A model generated the notes under the pieces. That model was given only the letters and a program-made list of their open reading frames with translations, was not told the DNA's origin and did no database searches. From contig CM060985.1 in the NCBI GenBank assembly GCA_030765065.1, forward strand, positions 3,286,001-3,350,000: DNA of 64,000 nucleotides. The letters run 5' to 3'. Origin of the DNA: Deroplatys truncata. Lineage: Eukaryota; Arthropoda; Insecta; Mantodea; Mantidae. The translations under genes and the position numbers were made by a program. This document shows positions 37,311 through 48,057 of this stretch, piece by piece (position 1 is the stretch's first letter; each line of letters opens with the position of its first letter).

Positions 37311-37312
37311 TG

Positions 37313-38240
37313 TAGCACTGTATACCATTTACTAGAGGTCACTTGTGGTGCTATAAATTTTGCTGCAGCCCAGTTAAGATGGATTATGAACATGGTGAAG
37401 GAAAGATACACCGGTAGGCTCTGGTCTATCATAGCACTGTATACCATTTAATAGAGGTCAATTGTGTTGCTATAAATTTTCCTGCAGCCCAGTGAAGATG
37501 GATCATGATCATGATAAAGTAAAGATACACAATTAAGCTCTGGTCTATCATAGCACTGTATACCATTTACCAGAGGTCACTGGTGGTGCTATACATTTTG
37601 TTGCAGCCCAGTGAAGGGGGACCATGATCATGATAAAGGATAGACACACAGATAAGCTCTGGTCTATCATAGCACTGTATACCATTTACTAGAGGTCACT
37701 GGTGGTGCTATACATTTTGTTGCAGCCCAGTGAAGGGGGACCATGATCATGATAAAGGATAGACACACAGATAAGCTCAGGTCTATCGTAGCACTGTATA
37801 CCATTTATTAGAGGTCACTGGTGGTGCTATACATTTTGTTGCAGCACTGTGAAGGTGGACCGTGATCATGATGGACAGACACACAGATAAACTGTAACCG
37901 ATCATAGCACTGTATACCATTTACTAGCGGTTACTAGTGGTGCTATATATTTTGGTGCAGTCCAGTGAAGATGGACAGACATACAGATAAACTGTAACCG
38001 ATCATAGCACTGTATACCATTTACTAGCGGTTACTAGTGGTGCTATACATTTTGGTGCAGTCCAGTGAAGATGGACAGACATACAGATAAACAGTAACCT
38101 ATCATAGCACCGTATACCATTTACTAGAGGTCACTTATGGTACTATACATTTTGGTGCAGCCGAGTGCAGATGGACCATGATCATGATGGACAGACACAC
38201 TGATAAATTGTAACCTATCATAGCAATGTATACCATTCAA
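37313..38240. repeat. Satellite C, right block
   Basis: The array resumes after the Penelope insertion with the same unit landmarks, including shorter units near 37960-38090 that lack the CATGATCATGAT core. It fades out by about 38240. Confidence 0.9.
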
Positions 38241-38991
38241 TCTGTAATCTTAAGATACAGAGTAATGCTATATAACTTAATGCTTTGTCATGTCTGTGGT
38301 GAAAATCTAAATACTTTGATCAACCCAAAAAACCGTAACAGAATGTCATAAAGAACTTCTACTCCTGTAACTTTTATGGGTAAACTGTAAATGTTGACAA
38401 GATGACAGCCATATGTAAATTGGATAGACACAAAAGCGAGACATTTACCAGTCATGATTTTCTGAAAAGTTTTTCTCCTCAACTTTACAGATACAATGTT
38501 TTACCTCAGGTATCTGCAAGTACACACGATGAAGAAAAGAAATGACATTCTTGTCATTCTTGCAAAAAATATAATTTTCTTATACTCTTCAAATGTATGA
38601 CAGTAAAATACTGTTTCACAAACGGAAATAAGCAGCAATAATAGAAGACTGACTAGATGTATGTGGTATTGTTGAAGCACACAAGAACCTTGTTTATCTG
38701 GCCCTCATTAATCCAGATTGGTATCTTAGTTTTTGACCACGTGAATGTGCAGGTCCTTTGATGAATGTATATGTATAGCACCGCTGTGGTCACACTCTTC
38801 AAGTTAACAAGAAACTATAACTACCATTACTATTGACGAGTGTCACAGAATCAAATTTCACTATTGTACATTAAAGTTTCTGGACAAACAACGTTCATGT
38901 GTGTGGGGATATAGAAAAATAATTCCCTTCATGTACAATATTTGCAATCCAGGAAGCAAGGATATGTGATCATCATCAAAGCCATACTCAC
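38241..38991. other. Unique stretch, no assigned gene
   Basis: Probably intron or intergenic sequence beside the exon candidate at 38992-39068. The short minus ORF 38288-38482 is not recognisable. No clear downstream exon was found. Confidence 0.4.
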
Positions 38992-39068
38992 TTGAACTGT
39001 CAAAGTATTCTGGGATCATTCGAGCACTGGTTTTCTCTGTCGCTCGTTCAAATGCCTTACCAAAGAAG
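38992..39068 (-). CDS. Candidate host-gene exon B
   Basis: On the minus strand an acceptor (TTAATATTTCAG) precedes 77 coding bases reading FFGKAFERATEKTSARM then IPEYFDSS, followed by the strong donor GTGAGTATGG. The first base completes the codon left by exon A (CG plus C gives Arg), so the two join in phase. The residue pattern looks like real, constrained protein rather than repeat. I do not recognise the protein. It would be an internal exon of a minus-strand gene whose other exons I cannot place. Confidence 0.45.
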
Positions 39069-39900
39069 CTGAAATATTAATAAAAATGTTATCACAAATT
39101 TTATTTACAATGTTTAATTATATCCCAGCCTAGCTACACATACAAGACAATGTTATCTTTTTTCCAAAATATTGACTGTGAAACCCAAAGGTCATCCTGC
39201 TTATACCTTCCAAATAGCGCACAGAGAGGGAAATAAACTTCAAACTTTGTGGGGAATGTTATGTTACAGACAGTTTCTTTGTTAACAATGAAATGTTTCA
39301 ATTCTCCTGTTTTCAAACTTTCTTTCACAGGTGGCTAGTTTCAATGAGTTATTTTAATAGCATGACAGAGAGAGAGAGAGTAAACACTGTAGGTTTTATG
39401 GAGCAGACACCTACGTCATCTCATAATGCACATCAACTGCCTCAAATGTGAAATAAGAAGTTTAGGGGAGGGGATATGACAGCCTAATAGTGAAGGTTGT
39501 AGACTCAAGTAATAAGAGCAGCAGTATTATATTGCTGGTCTCTGAAAATATTGTAATCTGCTTAGTACTTAACCCTTTTTGTATGACCTATTTATTTTGC
39601 ACATTTACACACCATGGGTCCATTGGACCCGTTATGTCTAATAGGAGATTTTTAATGAAAATAAAGGTTTTGTGGATATTATCAAGCACAATATTTTTTT
39701 AAGGTTTAAGAGTATAATATAAGACAGCTGTGATCATTTTTAATAGTTTTATTAGCCATTAAGTTCAAAAGAGTATATTTTTAACTCAGAATATTTTTTC
39801 TTTGAATAAATTACTATGTGAAAACTGAAACACAAACCACCAACATTATTTGTGACAAAATGTTAAAAATTGGTACATTAAATAAAAAATCATTGCATAC

Positions 39901-39992
39901 CGAGCTGCTATGGCTCTCTGTTTTTCTATTCTTTGAACCTTCTCTTCTGAGGACAAATGCTGCTTGAAGGATGATAATGAACTTCTTCCTAT
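39901..39992 (-). CDS. Candidate host-gene exon A
   Basis: The minus strand reads IGRSSLSSFKQHL then SSEEKVQRIEKQRAIAAR, a charged, probably helical stretch, ending in CG followed by donor GTATGC. The acceptor is uncertain: CTAG before ATAGG (giving 92 bp) is assumed, but AGs further in (after CTTCAAG or CCTCAG) are possible. It splices in phase to exon B across an 832-bp intron. The overlapping ORF 39814-40125 in another frame is a shadow. Confidence 0.4.
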
Positions 39993-39999
39993 CTAGGTA

Positions 40000-41517
40000 T
40001 ATGGATTTGTGTAGAAGATCTTCTGTTAAGAAAACTCCACTGAAAAGTCTCCTCTTCTCATGATATGCGGGGCACACCCCTTTAGTAACTGTAAGAATCT
40101 CATCTACAGACTTATCACGATGCATGGTACTTAGAAAGATTACAGACTTGAATTTCCTTGGCTAGAGATGTAGTTCTGCCTGCATCATTACACAACAGAC
40201 CCTAAATGGAAGTAGATATCCTTACTTTCCTGCACTGTTTTATTTTCTATACATAGCAGCAAGCTTATCGGTTTATAACCAAGCGGCTCTTCTTCTATGG
40301 ACTGCTGCTGTTACAAATGAAGCTTAACCTTTCTTCCAAAACAGTAGCAAACTATTACTGCTCCACAGATTCATGAATATCTACTACAATCTTGTGTAAC
40401 TCTGTTAAACAACCAAATGTAATTTAATGAGACACTATAACACACACCACAGGGTCCACGTTGTGTGGTATAAAAAGAAACTATAAGTGACACTCAAAAC
40501 TAATCAGCCAGATTTCTAATAGTGCCCCTTTAATGTGTTACTGAATATGGCAGGAAAGCATACCTGCTGACTGTAGGCTCCATTTTAAGTCTTTCATACA
40601 GCATTTAAGGGTAGGCATACTAGGGTTAAATAAACTTATTAACTTTTAGTAACTGTTGTTTCAATAGCCATATGCAGTAAGCTGGAAACTTGAAAAATTC
40701 AATACAACTGGAACTCAAACTTCAGATCTTTGACGCAGAGATGCTCGTATGGGCATAAAGCCTTACTGGGTGCTTATTTGTTTTCCTGCTGTTATAAAAT
40801 TCATAAAAGAAAAAAAAATCGCAACAAATAAAACCATGGAAAAAAGGCAGTCAATTTTATTTATCATGCAAGCGTTTATGATATGCCCTAACGTCAGCTA
40901 GGAGAGACTACAGCTCCACCCTCTTAATTATAGAAAAACATACAGATGGTATCATTTTAGTAAACTCAAAATCAACACTTTTATTTCTATTTTATCTACT
41001 TGAACGAGATGGCATTTATTCATTCACACTTAATCAGGAATTTATCTTAATGGTGGACTTATCTTGAAAGGCATTACACAGACTTGAAAAGAAAGAAATA
41101 TGGTTTACATTAAGTAACTTCTGAGTAAGAATTAACCTAACAATAGGAGCAAAAACTTACAATAAAACTGAGTAATCCAACTATTAAATATTACATTTAA
41201 AAGACATCTTTGTTTAATAAATAAGTTCATAACTTTTCCCAAAACTAAATTAAACTTTGCATCCAAAGCATCACTTACATGATGATTGAAAATGCTCTAT
41301 TACTGACTCTTTATGCTTACTGGTAAAGCTCGCCCCTGAATCTGAGGTTCTCCTTGTTAATGTTACTTAACAGTAATGGTCTTTATGCTTCATCTCGAAC
41401 TAGTAACAATACTTCAGGGCCATTGTCGATGTAAACCTTAGACATAAACTTAATGCGATATGTATCATTCACATAAGCAGCAGAGTATGCCGACAGGAGA
41501 GGTTATGTACATGAACA
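40000..41517. other. Unique stretch; possible short exon near 40550-40600 (minus)
   Basis: Nothing firm. On the minus strand a short open piece starting ATGCTGTATGAAAGAC ends at a donor-like GTATGC near 40560, in the same direction as the exon candidates. Its phase does not settle a join to exon A, so it is only a hint. Confidence 0.2.
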
Positions 41518-41549
41518 TTAGATTAGATTAGATTAGATTAGATTAGATT
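41518..41549 (-). repeat. LINE 3' (AATCT)n tail
   Basis: About six GATTA units on the plus strand, which is (TAATC)n or (AATCT)n in transcript sense. CR1-group LINEs typically end in short microsatellites instead of poly(A). Confidence 0.85.
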
Positions 41550-41602
41550 GTATTCTGTGAGTTCACTAGCAGCCATAAAGACTTGTGAACATAGAACATG
41601 TC

Positions 41603-41778
41603 AAGGAAATGTACAAAAATTATATATAAACATAAATATTACATAGAATATGGAACATTTGAAATAAAATACAAATACTATATGCGTGTTAAGGAAATGT
41701 ACAATAAAGTTACATATATACATAAATATTGCATAGTATACAGAACATTTAAAATAAAATAAGGACATATTATATACA
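41603..41778 (-). repeat. 88-bp tandem duplication in the LINE 3' UTR
   Basis: AAGGAAATGTACA at 41603 recurs at 41691, with CATAAATATT.CATAG and GAACATTT.AAATAAAAT following in both copies. Two diverged copies, AT-rich, noncoding. Confidence 0.75.
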
Positions 41779-42063
41779 AAATGAAACAAATCAAGTGTAA
41801 TTTATTACAGAGTTGTATACCTCCTTACTGTTATAAGGTTAACATACGTATAGGCAAGAACAGTTATTTTAACATTCACTAGGATTTTACCTTTGTTAGT
41901 CTGATCATTTTGTTCTATTTGATGTGTAATGCATAGCATTTACTGTCAGTTCTTAATATACATACATTTAAATAGCTTCATTAATTCTAGAGCAGATATC
42001 AAATATGACTGGCAATTGTCATTAATATTTACTAATACTACTTACAGAGCTATATAAGTAGTA

Positions 42064-45000
42064 TCAGTAGGATAATTTGTCATTAAGATAATCTTGTACA
42101 GAATAATATGCTTTTGAGCATAGGTACTCTTTAACAGCAGTTTTAAAGACATTGAAGTTGTCAACTTTTCTCTTAAGATCATTAGGGAGAGTATTAAATA
42201 TTTTTATGGTCTCATAATATACACCTTTCTGGAAGCAAGAAAGCTTTGTACTGGGACGATGGATGTTACCCTTTTGTCTAGTGTTTATCTCATGAATTTC
42301 CATGTTTGTAATAAATGTGGTTCGATTGCATACATAGAATTTTAAGATTGAAAATATATACATGCAAGGTAGGGTTAATAACTTTAGTCTTCTAAAAAGA
42401 TGTTTGCAAGAGTGTCTGCTATGAGTGCTGGAAATGATTCTTATAACCTTCTTTTGCATGAGGAATATTCGTTGACTTTCTACCGAATTTCCCCAAAATA
42501 ATATTCCATATTCAATGATAGAGTTAAAATATGCATAGTATACTAATTTAAGTGTATCTATAGAACTGACATTTACCAATGCTCGGATAGCATAACATGC
42601 AGAACTGAGTTTGGGTATGATATACCTAATGTGAACTTTCCAATCTAAATATCTGTCTACTTGGAGGCCCAGAAATTTAATGTTGTCTATTTGTTCTAGT
42701 GACATGTCATTAATCCCAATTTCTATTGGTGTGTGTAGTGATGGATGGGTTATAAATTTAACAACTTTTGTTTTGTCTAAATTTACAGATAATTTGTTAG
42801 CTTTAAACCAGTGTGACATACAGTTCAAAACATAATTCAATTTAATTACACACTCATTCAAGTTTTTACTAGTCACCAGAACACTCGTGTCATCAGCAAA
42901 CAGAATTATACTTGCAATATCCTTTATATAAAGTGATAGGTCATTTATATAGATCAAGAATAATAAAGGTCCTAGGACTGAACCTTGGGGCACTCCATGT
43001 GTTACTGTTTTCCATTTTGATGTCTGTTTTCCAAATTCAATATCATTGACAACTTCAACACTTTGTTTTCTTTCATTTAGATATGATACGAACCAACTTA
43101 GAGTTTCATTTTTTAGTCCATAGAATTTCAATTTTGCTATCAGAATATCATGATTAACACAGTCAAATGCCTTTGCTAAGTCACAAAAAATCCCACCTAC
43201 ATGCATTTTTTTGTTTAATGCAGTTAACACTTCATGAGTAAGTTTATAAGTTGCATTATTGGTCGACATTCCTTTTCTGAACCCGAACTGATCCCTGACA
43301 AGTATGTTGTTACATTCAAGGTATTTATAAAGTCTATTAAACATCACCTTTTCAAGAACCTTTGAGAAAATTGGCAAGAGAGATATTGGTCTATAATTTG
43401 AAACATTATTGCGTTTGCCTTTTTTGAAAAGTGGTTTAACAATGGAAAATTTCATTCTGTCAGGGAAAATTCCTGACATTAGTGACTCATTGCACAAATA
43501 ACTAAGGGGAGTGGAAATTTGAGATGAGCATGATTTTAAGACTTTTATTGTTATTTCATCATAACCAGAAGAGTTTTTTGTTTTGAAAGAGTTAATAATT
43601 TTGTTTATTTCAGAAGGCGTTGTCAGGCTAACTTTAAATTCAGGCACTTCATTAGTGAAATTTGATCTTAGAAATTCCAAAGCTGCCTCTTTACTTCCAA
43701 AATTAATACTAATTTTGTTTGTTACATCCAAAAAGAATTTGTTAAATATTTCTGCAACTTCATGAGGTTTACTAATTTCTTGATTATCAATGTTTAGTGT
43801 TATTAAGTCATTTTGTAATGAGGATTTACCGGCTTCTCTTTTTATTATATTCCAAGTAGTTTTTATTTTATTGTCAGAGAGTTGAATCTGTTTATTGTAA
43901 TGCAATATTCTAGCCACTTTTATTACCTTCTTTAGAAGCTTACAATATTTTTTGAAGTAGTGTTTTAAATCTATATTATTACTAATTCTTACTTGCTCAT
44001 ATAATTCTCTTTTACGTCTACATGACGTCCTAATTCCTAAAGTGATCCAGGCATTCTCTCTTTTGAAGTTAGATATTTTGTTTAACTTGACCAGGAAGCA
44101 AGCTTCAAAGTGGGTTTTGAAACACTGAAGAAAGATGTTATATTTATTATTGGTTCCATTCGTTTGGTAAGTTTGATTCCATGACTCAAGTTCCAGTATT
44201 TTGCTAAACTCACTCAGAGTATTTTCATTTATTTCCCTAGATTTCTGATAAGTATATTTAGGTTTCGATTTTAAATTTAACTTTTTAATGTGTAGAACTT
44301 GTGCATCGTGATCCGACAGGCCATTAGATTTTGATGAGACATTGCAAAAATTAATGCTATCTGAGTTTACAAATATATTATCTATAGCTGTAGAGGAGCT
44401 GTTTTGTATTCTTGTTGGAAAGTTTACTGTATGTGACATGTGGTATGTTGTAAGTAAAGTGCTGAGTTGTTCCCTTTGAGGACTAGGTTTCAAATAATCA
44501 ACATTTATATCACCACATATGATTAATTCTCTTTTTGGTTTGAATAAAAATTTTAGAAGATGTTCAAGTTGCTTTCTGAATATTTCAAAATTGCCTAAGG
44601 GAGATCGATAAAGGGCTACTATAGTTAAATTCAATTTACCTTCATTTAGCTGAACTGCACAGAGTTCAAGGTTTTGTTCACTACAAAACTTGGATAAATC
44701 CAAAACTTTATAAGTCACATCATTTCTGACATATATACAAACCCCACCTTTATGTAAGATTTTTCTTGAAAACTCTGCTGCTAAAGAGTACCCATGCAGT
44801 AAAATTGGCTGAAATTCCTGTTGTGTCAAGTGGTGTTCGGATAAACACAAGATGTGTGGCAGTGAGTTTTCAGTATTAAGACTAATAGTAAGTTCATCTA
44901 CTTTGTTTCTTAAGCCTCTTATATTCTGATGAAATACAGACAGGCAGTTTTTATTTTTATTATTATCATTATTACTATTGATGTCAGAAGCATTATTTCT

Positions 45001-45084
45001 ATAGTTACTTGTGGATACAGAGGTATTTGGGATGGTTATCTCAATTTGCTTTAAGTGTCGATGATTATGTTGACTATGGGACAT
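42064..45084 (-). CDS. LINE ORF2: AP endonuclease and reverse transcriptase (CR1-like)
   Basis: A 1006-residue protein that nicks target DNA and reverse-transcribes the LINE RNA. The AP-endonuclease domain spans about 47-275: HQNIRGL (52-58), SEHHL with the catalytic Glu (82-86), YRSP (159-162), GDIN (191-194) and SDHD (257-260). A linker follows to about 500. The RT is at about 500-790: SSGYDEI (505-511), NYRPIS (563-568), DLAKAFDCVNH (635-645), GVPQGSVLGPLLF (697-709) and the active site FADD (729-732). The C-terminal region has YYAYFNSIIEYGILFWG and a Cys-containing SCKHLFRRLKLLTL stretch typical of CR1/Jockey-group proteins; no RNase H is seen. All catalytic residues are present with no stop. 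ATG lies two bases after the ORF1 stop (TAAGTATG), so reinitiation is the likely way of translation. Confidence 0.95.
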   Translation of the reverse strand: MSHSQHNHRHLKQIEITIPNTSVSTSNYRNNASDINSNNDNNKNKNCLSVFHQNIRGLRNKVDELTISLNTENSLPHILCLSEHHLTQQEFQPILLHGYSLAAEFSRKILHKGGVCIYVRNDVTYKVLDLSKFCSEQNLELCAVQLNEGKLNLTIVALYRSPLGNFEIFRKQLEHLLKFLFKPKRELIICGDINVDYLKPSPQREQLSTLLTTYHMSHTVNFPTRIQNSSSTAIDNIFVNSDSINFCNVSSKSNGLSDHDAQVLHIKKLNLKSKPKYTYQKSREINENTLSEFSKILELESWNQTYQTNGTNNKYNIFLQCFKTHFEACFLVKLNKISNFKRENAWITLGIRTSCRRKRELYEQVRISNNIDLKHYFKKYCKLLKKVIKVARILHYNKQIQLSDNKIKTTWNIIKREAGKSSLQNDLITLNIDNQEISKPHEVAEIFNKFFLDVTNKISINFGSKEAALEFLRSNFTNEVPEFKVSLTTPSEINKIINSFKTKNSSGYDEITIKVLKSCSSQISTPLSYLCNESLMSGIFPDRMKFSIVKPLFKKGKRNNVSNYRPISLLPIFSKVLEKVMFNRLYKYLECNNILVRDQFGFRKGMSTNNATYKLTHEVLTALNKKMHVGGIFCDLAKAFDCVNHDILIAKLKFYGLKNETLSWFVSYLNERKQSVEVVNDIEFGKQTSKWKTVTHGVPQGSVLGPLLFLIYINDLSLYIKDIASIILFADDTSVLVTSKNLNECVIKLNYVLNCMSHWFKANKLSVNLDKTKVVKFITHPSLHTPIEIGINDMSLEQIDNIKFLGLQVDRYLDWKVHIRYIIPKLSSACYAIRALVNVSSIDTLKLVYYAYFNSIIEYGILFWGNSVESQRIFLMQKKVIRIISSTHSRHSCKHLFRRLKLLTLPCMYIFSILKFYVCNRTTFITNMEIHEINTRQKGNIHRPSTKLSCFQKGVYYETIKIFNTLPNDLKRKVDNFNVFKTAVKEYLCSKAYYSVQDYLNDKLSY

Positions 45085-45086
45085 AC

Positions 45087-46100
45087 TTAACCTAAAAAAG
45101 ACCTCCTACTAGTGACAACAGGAATTTTACCCTTAATTCTGTCAGCAATAAGAAGAGAAAGCTTCTCTTTGCCTCTAGAATTTAGGTGTAGGCCATGAGA
45201 GGTATAACCATTCCTGCCTATACCGTCGACATCTATCATACACATGTGAGATGCAGCAGGACTTAACAAGGCACGCTCAAGTCTCAGATTCATATCCCTC
45301 ACCCTCCAATGAAGCTGAGGCTTGTCATGCCTATGTAAAAGACCCACTACCTTCACATTAGTATGGCTGCTGGTCTCACTGATGTCACACAGATCCTTTT
45401 CAATAATATAACTACTATTTCTATCCAGGCTATTCCCTGGCCCACCCACTATCACTACATGATCCCTCTTGGTAAAACCTGCAGTTAGCTTTACCAGGTC
45501 TTCAGTGACATCAGAGAGCGCAGCACTGGGTTTAACTATGCCTACTACATCATAATCACACCCCAAGTCCCGTTTGAGCAGGGATGCTATGCCCCTCCCA
45601 TGACTACTCCCAAGCAACAAGACCTTGCTTTTTGTGTGATTTACAGATTCATCTAAGACCTGCTCTTGGGGATTTGTGGCCTGATCAACATTCAGCGTTT
45701 CAAGAACACTGAATCTGTTGCTCAGTTGGACAAGATGTTGATCATCAGCAGAGAAATGCCTTTTCCTCCTGAGATTCTTCTTAGAAACCATCCTGAAGTC
45801 CTGAAAGTTATTAGCCAAAATATTTGAAGCCGAAACAGTGCTTCTAGTTTCTTTTTTGAAAAATTCTAGTTCTTTTCTCAGGTTGGAAATGGTTTCCTCG
45901 TGCTTTCTGACCAGTGCCTTATACTTACAAAGTTCACAAAACCACTCCGCACAATTACTCACATTCTCACTAACAATGTTCGCACACGCCCAGTGAAACC
46001 AAAACTTACATCCTGCACAGAAAACACCCTGGCTAACACTCCGGCGACAAGCACCACAATTACCACTAAGATCACAAGATTTACCACTCATTATTAGCAC
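45087..46100 (-). CDS. LINE ORF1: PHD-type finger, coiled coil, SGNH esterase (CR1-like)
   Basis: A 337-residue protein. A C4HC3 zinc finger of PHD type is formed by C15, C18, C28, C31, H36, C39, C55 and C58. A charged, helical segment at about 62-86 is probably a coiled coil. From about 158 comes an SGNH-hydrolase-like domain: GSSHGRG (164-170) with the candidate nucleophile Ser, GGPGN (219-223), and HGLHLNSRG (302-310) near the catalytic His. Esterase-type ORF1 with a PHD finger is a known arrangement in CR1-group LINEs; its role is thought to be RNA/lipid or chromatin association, not settled. An alternative start is Met4. The stop overlaps nothing but sits two bases before the ORF2 ATG. 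Confidence 0.92.
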   Translation of the reverse strand: MLIMSGKSCDLSGNCGACRRSVSQGVFCAGCKFWFHWACANIVSENVSNCAEWFCELCKYKALVRKHEETISNLRKELEFFKKETRSTVSASNILANNFQDFRMVSKKNLRRKRHFSADDQHLVQLSNRFSVLETLNVDQATNPQEQVLDESVNHTKSKVLLLGSSHGRGIASLLKRDLGCDYDVVGIVKPSAALSDVTEDLVKLTAGFTKRDHVVIVGGPGNSLDRNSSYIIEKDLCDISETSSHTNVKVVGLLHRHDKPQLHWRVRDMNLRLERALLSPAASHMCMIDVDGIGRNGYTSHGLHLNSRGKEKLSLLIADRIKGKIPVVTSRRSFLG

Positions 46101-46760
46101 ACTGCACTGACAGACACAATAAAGCTAAACTAACACCGTCAGAAGATTAGTACAATCTGCAAGCACTTATGTTACGACTACAATGTTTACTACAGTTATA
46201 CCAATTTATAATACACCTACAGCTTTATATCTTAATAAGTTACTCTACAACACACACACACGCACAGAAATCACATACAATTACAAAAAGATAATCTAAC
46301 ACACGTCTACCTTACTTAAACCACTAGTAACGCACCAAAACACTTATTTCACTTCTTAAACTACTGGTAATACACCAAGCACTAATTTCACCTTTTAAAC
46401 CACTAGTAATGCACTAAGTAATTTCCTAATTAAGCACAAACACAAGTCACTAATCGTCCAAAGACAGAAAACACGAAAAAATAGGCTATACAAACACAAA
46501 CAGATCAATTCAATATGGCGGACGTAAACAGCTGATATTAACACATGGTATTATTTGTTTTTTTTTTACACTACAATGTATAATAAAACTATATTCTTAT
46601 GTGAAAGCAGCTGCAATTTAAACTCGACTACACTCCTAAAAGCTTTAACTACTGAGAGATGAAAGTTTTAAGAAAATATAAGTAAAAATACGGGAGCTCA
46701 CAAACACAGTGCCTACACTCAGAAGCCACCTAGCGGAAGCTTTACTATAAAAGCATTATC

Positions 46761-47922
46761 TACAATCGCAATTTGTTTTGTACAGTGATCTTACACGGAG
46801 ACACATTATGATAATTGACAAGTTTCTTATGTTTGATGTAAACATGCACCTCGCAACATTCAATGTTTATTTTTAATGTACGTGATTCTTGTAAACAATA
46901 CCTATCATCTACTATTTAACTTGATGTTAATGCTTACGTTTAATTTACATTGTGAATGCAGCAACATTTCATGAAAGTAGTGTAAATGGGAAATTCCCTT
47001 CTTGTTTACAAGGCCAAGAAAACTAAATGTGACTATCGTGTGAACTTTGAAAGATGGTTCTGAGAAAAACTAGATCCTCGCTTCACTCGTGTTAGGGCAG
47101 ATGCGTGTAAGGACTGTTTTTGCAAATTTACAGGAAACAAAAAGTAAATTTGCAATCTACCCTGACAAAGTGTATACAAAGTAATCAGATGTTTTTCTCT
47201 TCCAGTATGTTCCCACGACACTTAGTTTTCCTTAATTAGTTATTTGTGTTCTTTTGCATAAATGTCCTATTAATTTCATAACATATTTCAGGGGATGTCA
47301 TTCAATTTTCTTGACTTATACATTTATGATTTATGTCTTTGTGTAGTATTTTATTTATTTTTCAGATAAATTCAACACTTGACAGCATAAAATACAATAT
47401 TTCATTCCAGGAATATTTTAAAAATAATCAAAATTAATATTTCTTTAAAGCACCAAAGTACTTAACATTAATGTTATAGATTTATAATGCAAAAAAGAGT
47501 AACTTTACAAATATTTTATCAAGCCAATCAAGTTAGCAGGTAGAGCATCAATTTTTGGAATATACTACTCTGACAAATTATAATTCATTTACTAATTATT
47601 TACAAGCCTTCAGCAATTTAGGAATGTTAACTCCCTAGGAGTTGTAAACACAATTCTTTTCATCCTGCTCCTCACTATTGTCATTTTCTTCTTCAGAAAA
47701 TATTTTGGTAATATGTCATCAATTACAGGCAATGGCAGCATTTTAATTTAACATGTGTCATATCAAGTGTCTCCTTACACAGGAGTATTCCTTCCTCTTT
47801 GATGACTCTCACCCATTCTTTTCTTCATCTGCAAGGAGCGCTTCACAAGGCTTTCGAACATTTCAAAACAATTTTAAAGTCCTCCTGCTTCATTTCAAAA
47901 ATTCTAAACTTTTATTTTCTTT
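46761..47922. other. AT-rich stretch, no gene seen
   Basis: Short ORFs only (47033-47221 minus). Nothing recognised on either strand. Confidence 0.5.
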
Positions 47923-48049
47923 TATTTAAAGGTGAGTCGGAATTGTTACACTAACATCACTTAAGTTTAGTGTAACAATTCCGACTCACCTTTAAATAAA
48001 TTCAATACACATCACTGTTTCTAGCTTCTTTTCATTACAATATCAACGT
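47923..48049. mobile_element. Miniature Penelope-derived insertion forming a hairpin
   Basis: Two PLE-B tail ends back to back: 47921-47954 and 47967-48000 are a perfect 34-bp inverted repeat (TTTATTTAAAGGTGAGTCGG and onward) with a 12-nt loop. The right copy continues for about 48 nt to ATATCAACG, the same terminus as the insertion ending at 14034. A low-complexity TTTTCTTT at 47915-47922 and 48050-48057 may be the target duplication. It lacks the hammerhead core present in the 13877 copy. Confidence 0.8.
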
Positions 48050-48057
48050 TTTTCTTT

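Larger units (their letters stand above)
36415..37312 (-). mobile_element. 5'-truncated Penelope-like element in satellite C
   Basis: A second Penelope subfamily (B), inserted in a satellite C unit with the 11-bp duplication TAGCACTGTAT at 36404-36414 and 37313-37323. The 3' tail on the left begins TTATTTAAAGGTGAGTCGG, as in the miniature insertion at 13877. Truncation falls within the linker after the RT core (YRKPTHSTNYIKNK), leaving only the linker and GIY-YIG domain. Unlike the other insertions it has no inverted second tail. Confidence 0.9.
41518..46760 (-). mobile_element. CR1-like LINE, apparently near full length
   Basis: Minus-strand non-LTR retrotransposon with ORF1 (45087-46100), ORF2 (42064-45084), a 3' UTR of about 550 bp and a pentameric (AATCT)n tail at 41518-41549. 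The 5' end is uncertain; it lies somewhere between about 46560 and 46760, with about 0.5-0.6 kb of leader. Both ORFs are uninterrupted, so the insertion is young and may be capable of movement. No clear target duplication was found. An 88-bp tandem duplication lies in the 3' UTR. Confidence 0.88.

Noticed and set aside
39814-40125. A 103-codon minus ORF as a gene
   Set aside because: A different frame over the same bases gives the better-supported exon A with splice borders; this ORF has no recognisable family.
41518-41549. Telomere-like GATTA repeats
   Set aside because: Short, adjacent to the LINE 3' UTR and in the right orientation to be its tail; not the insect TTAGG repeat.
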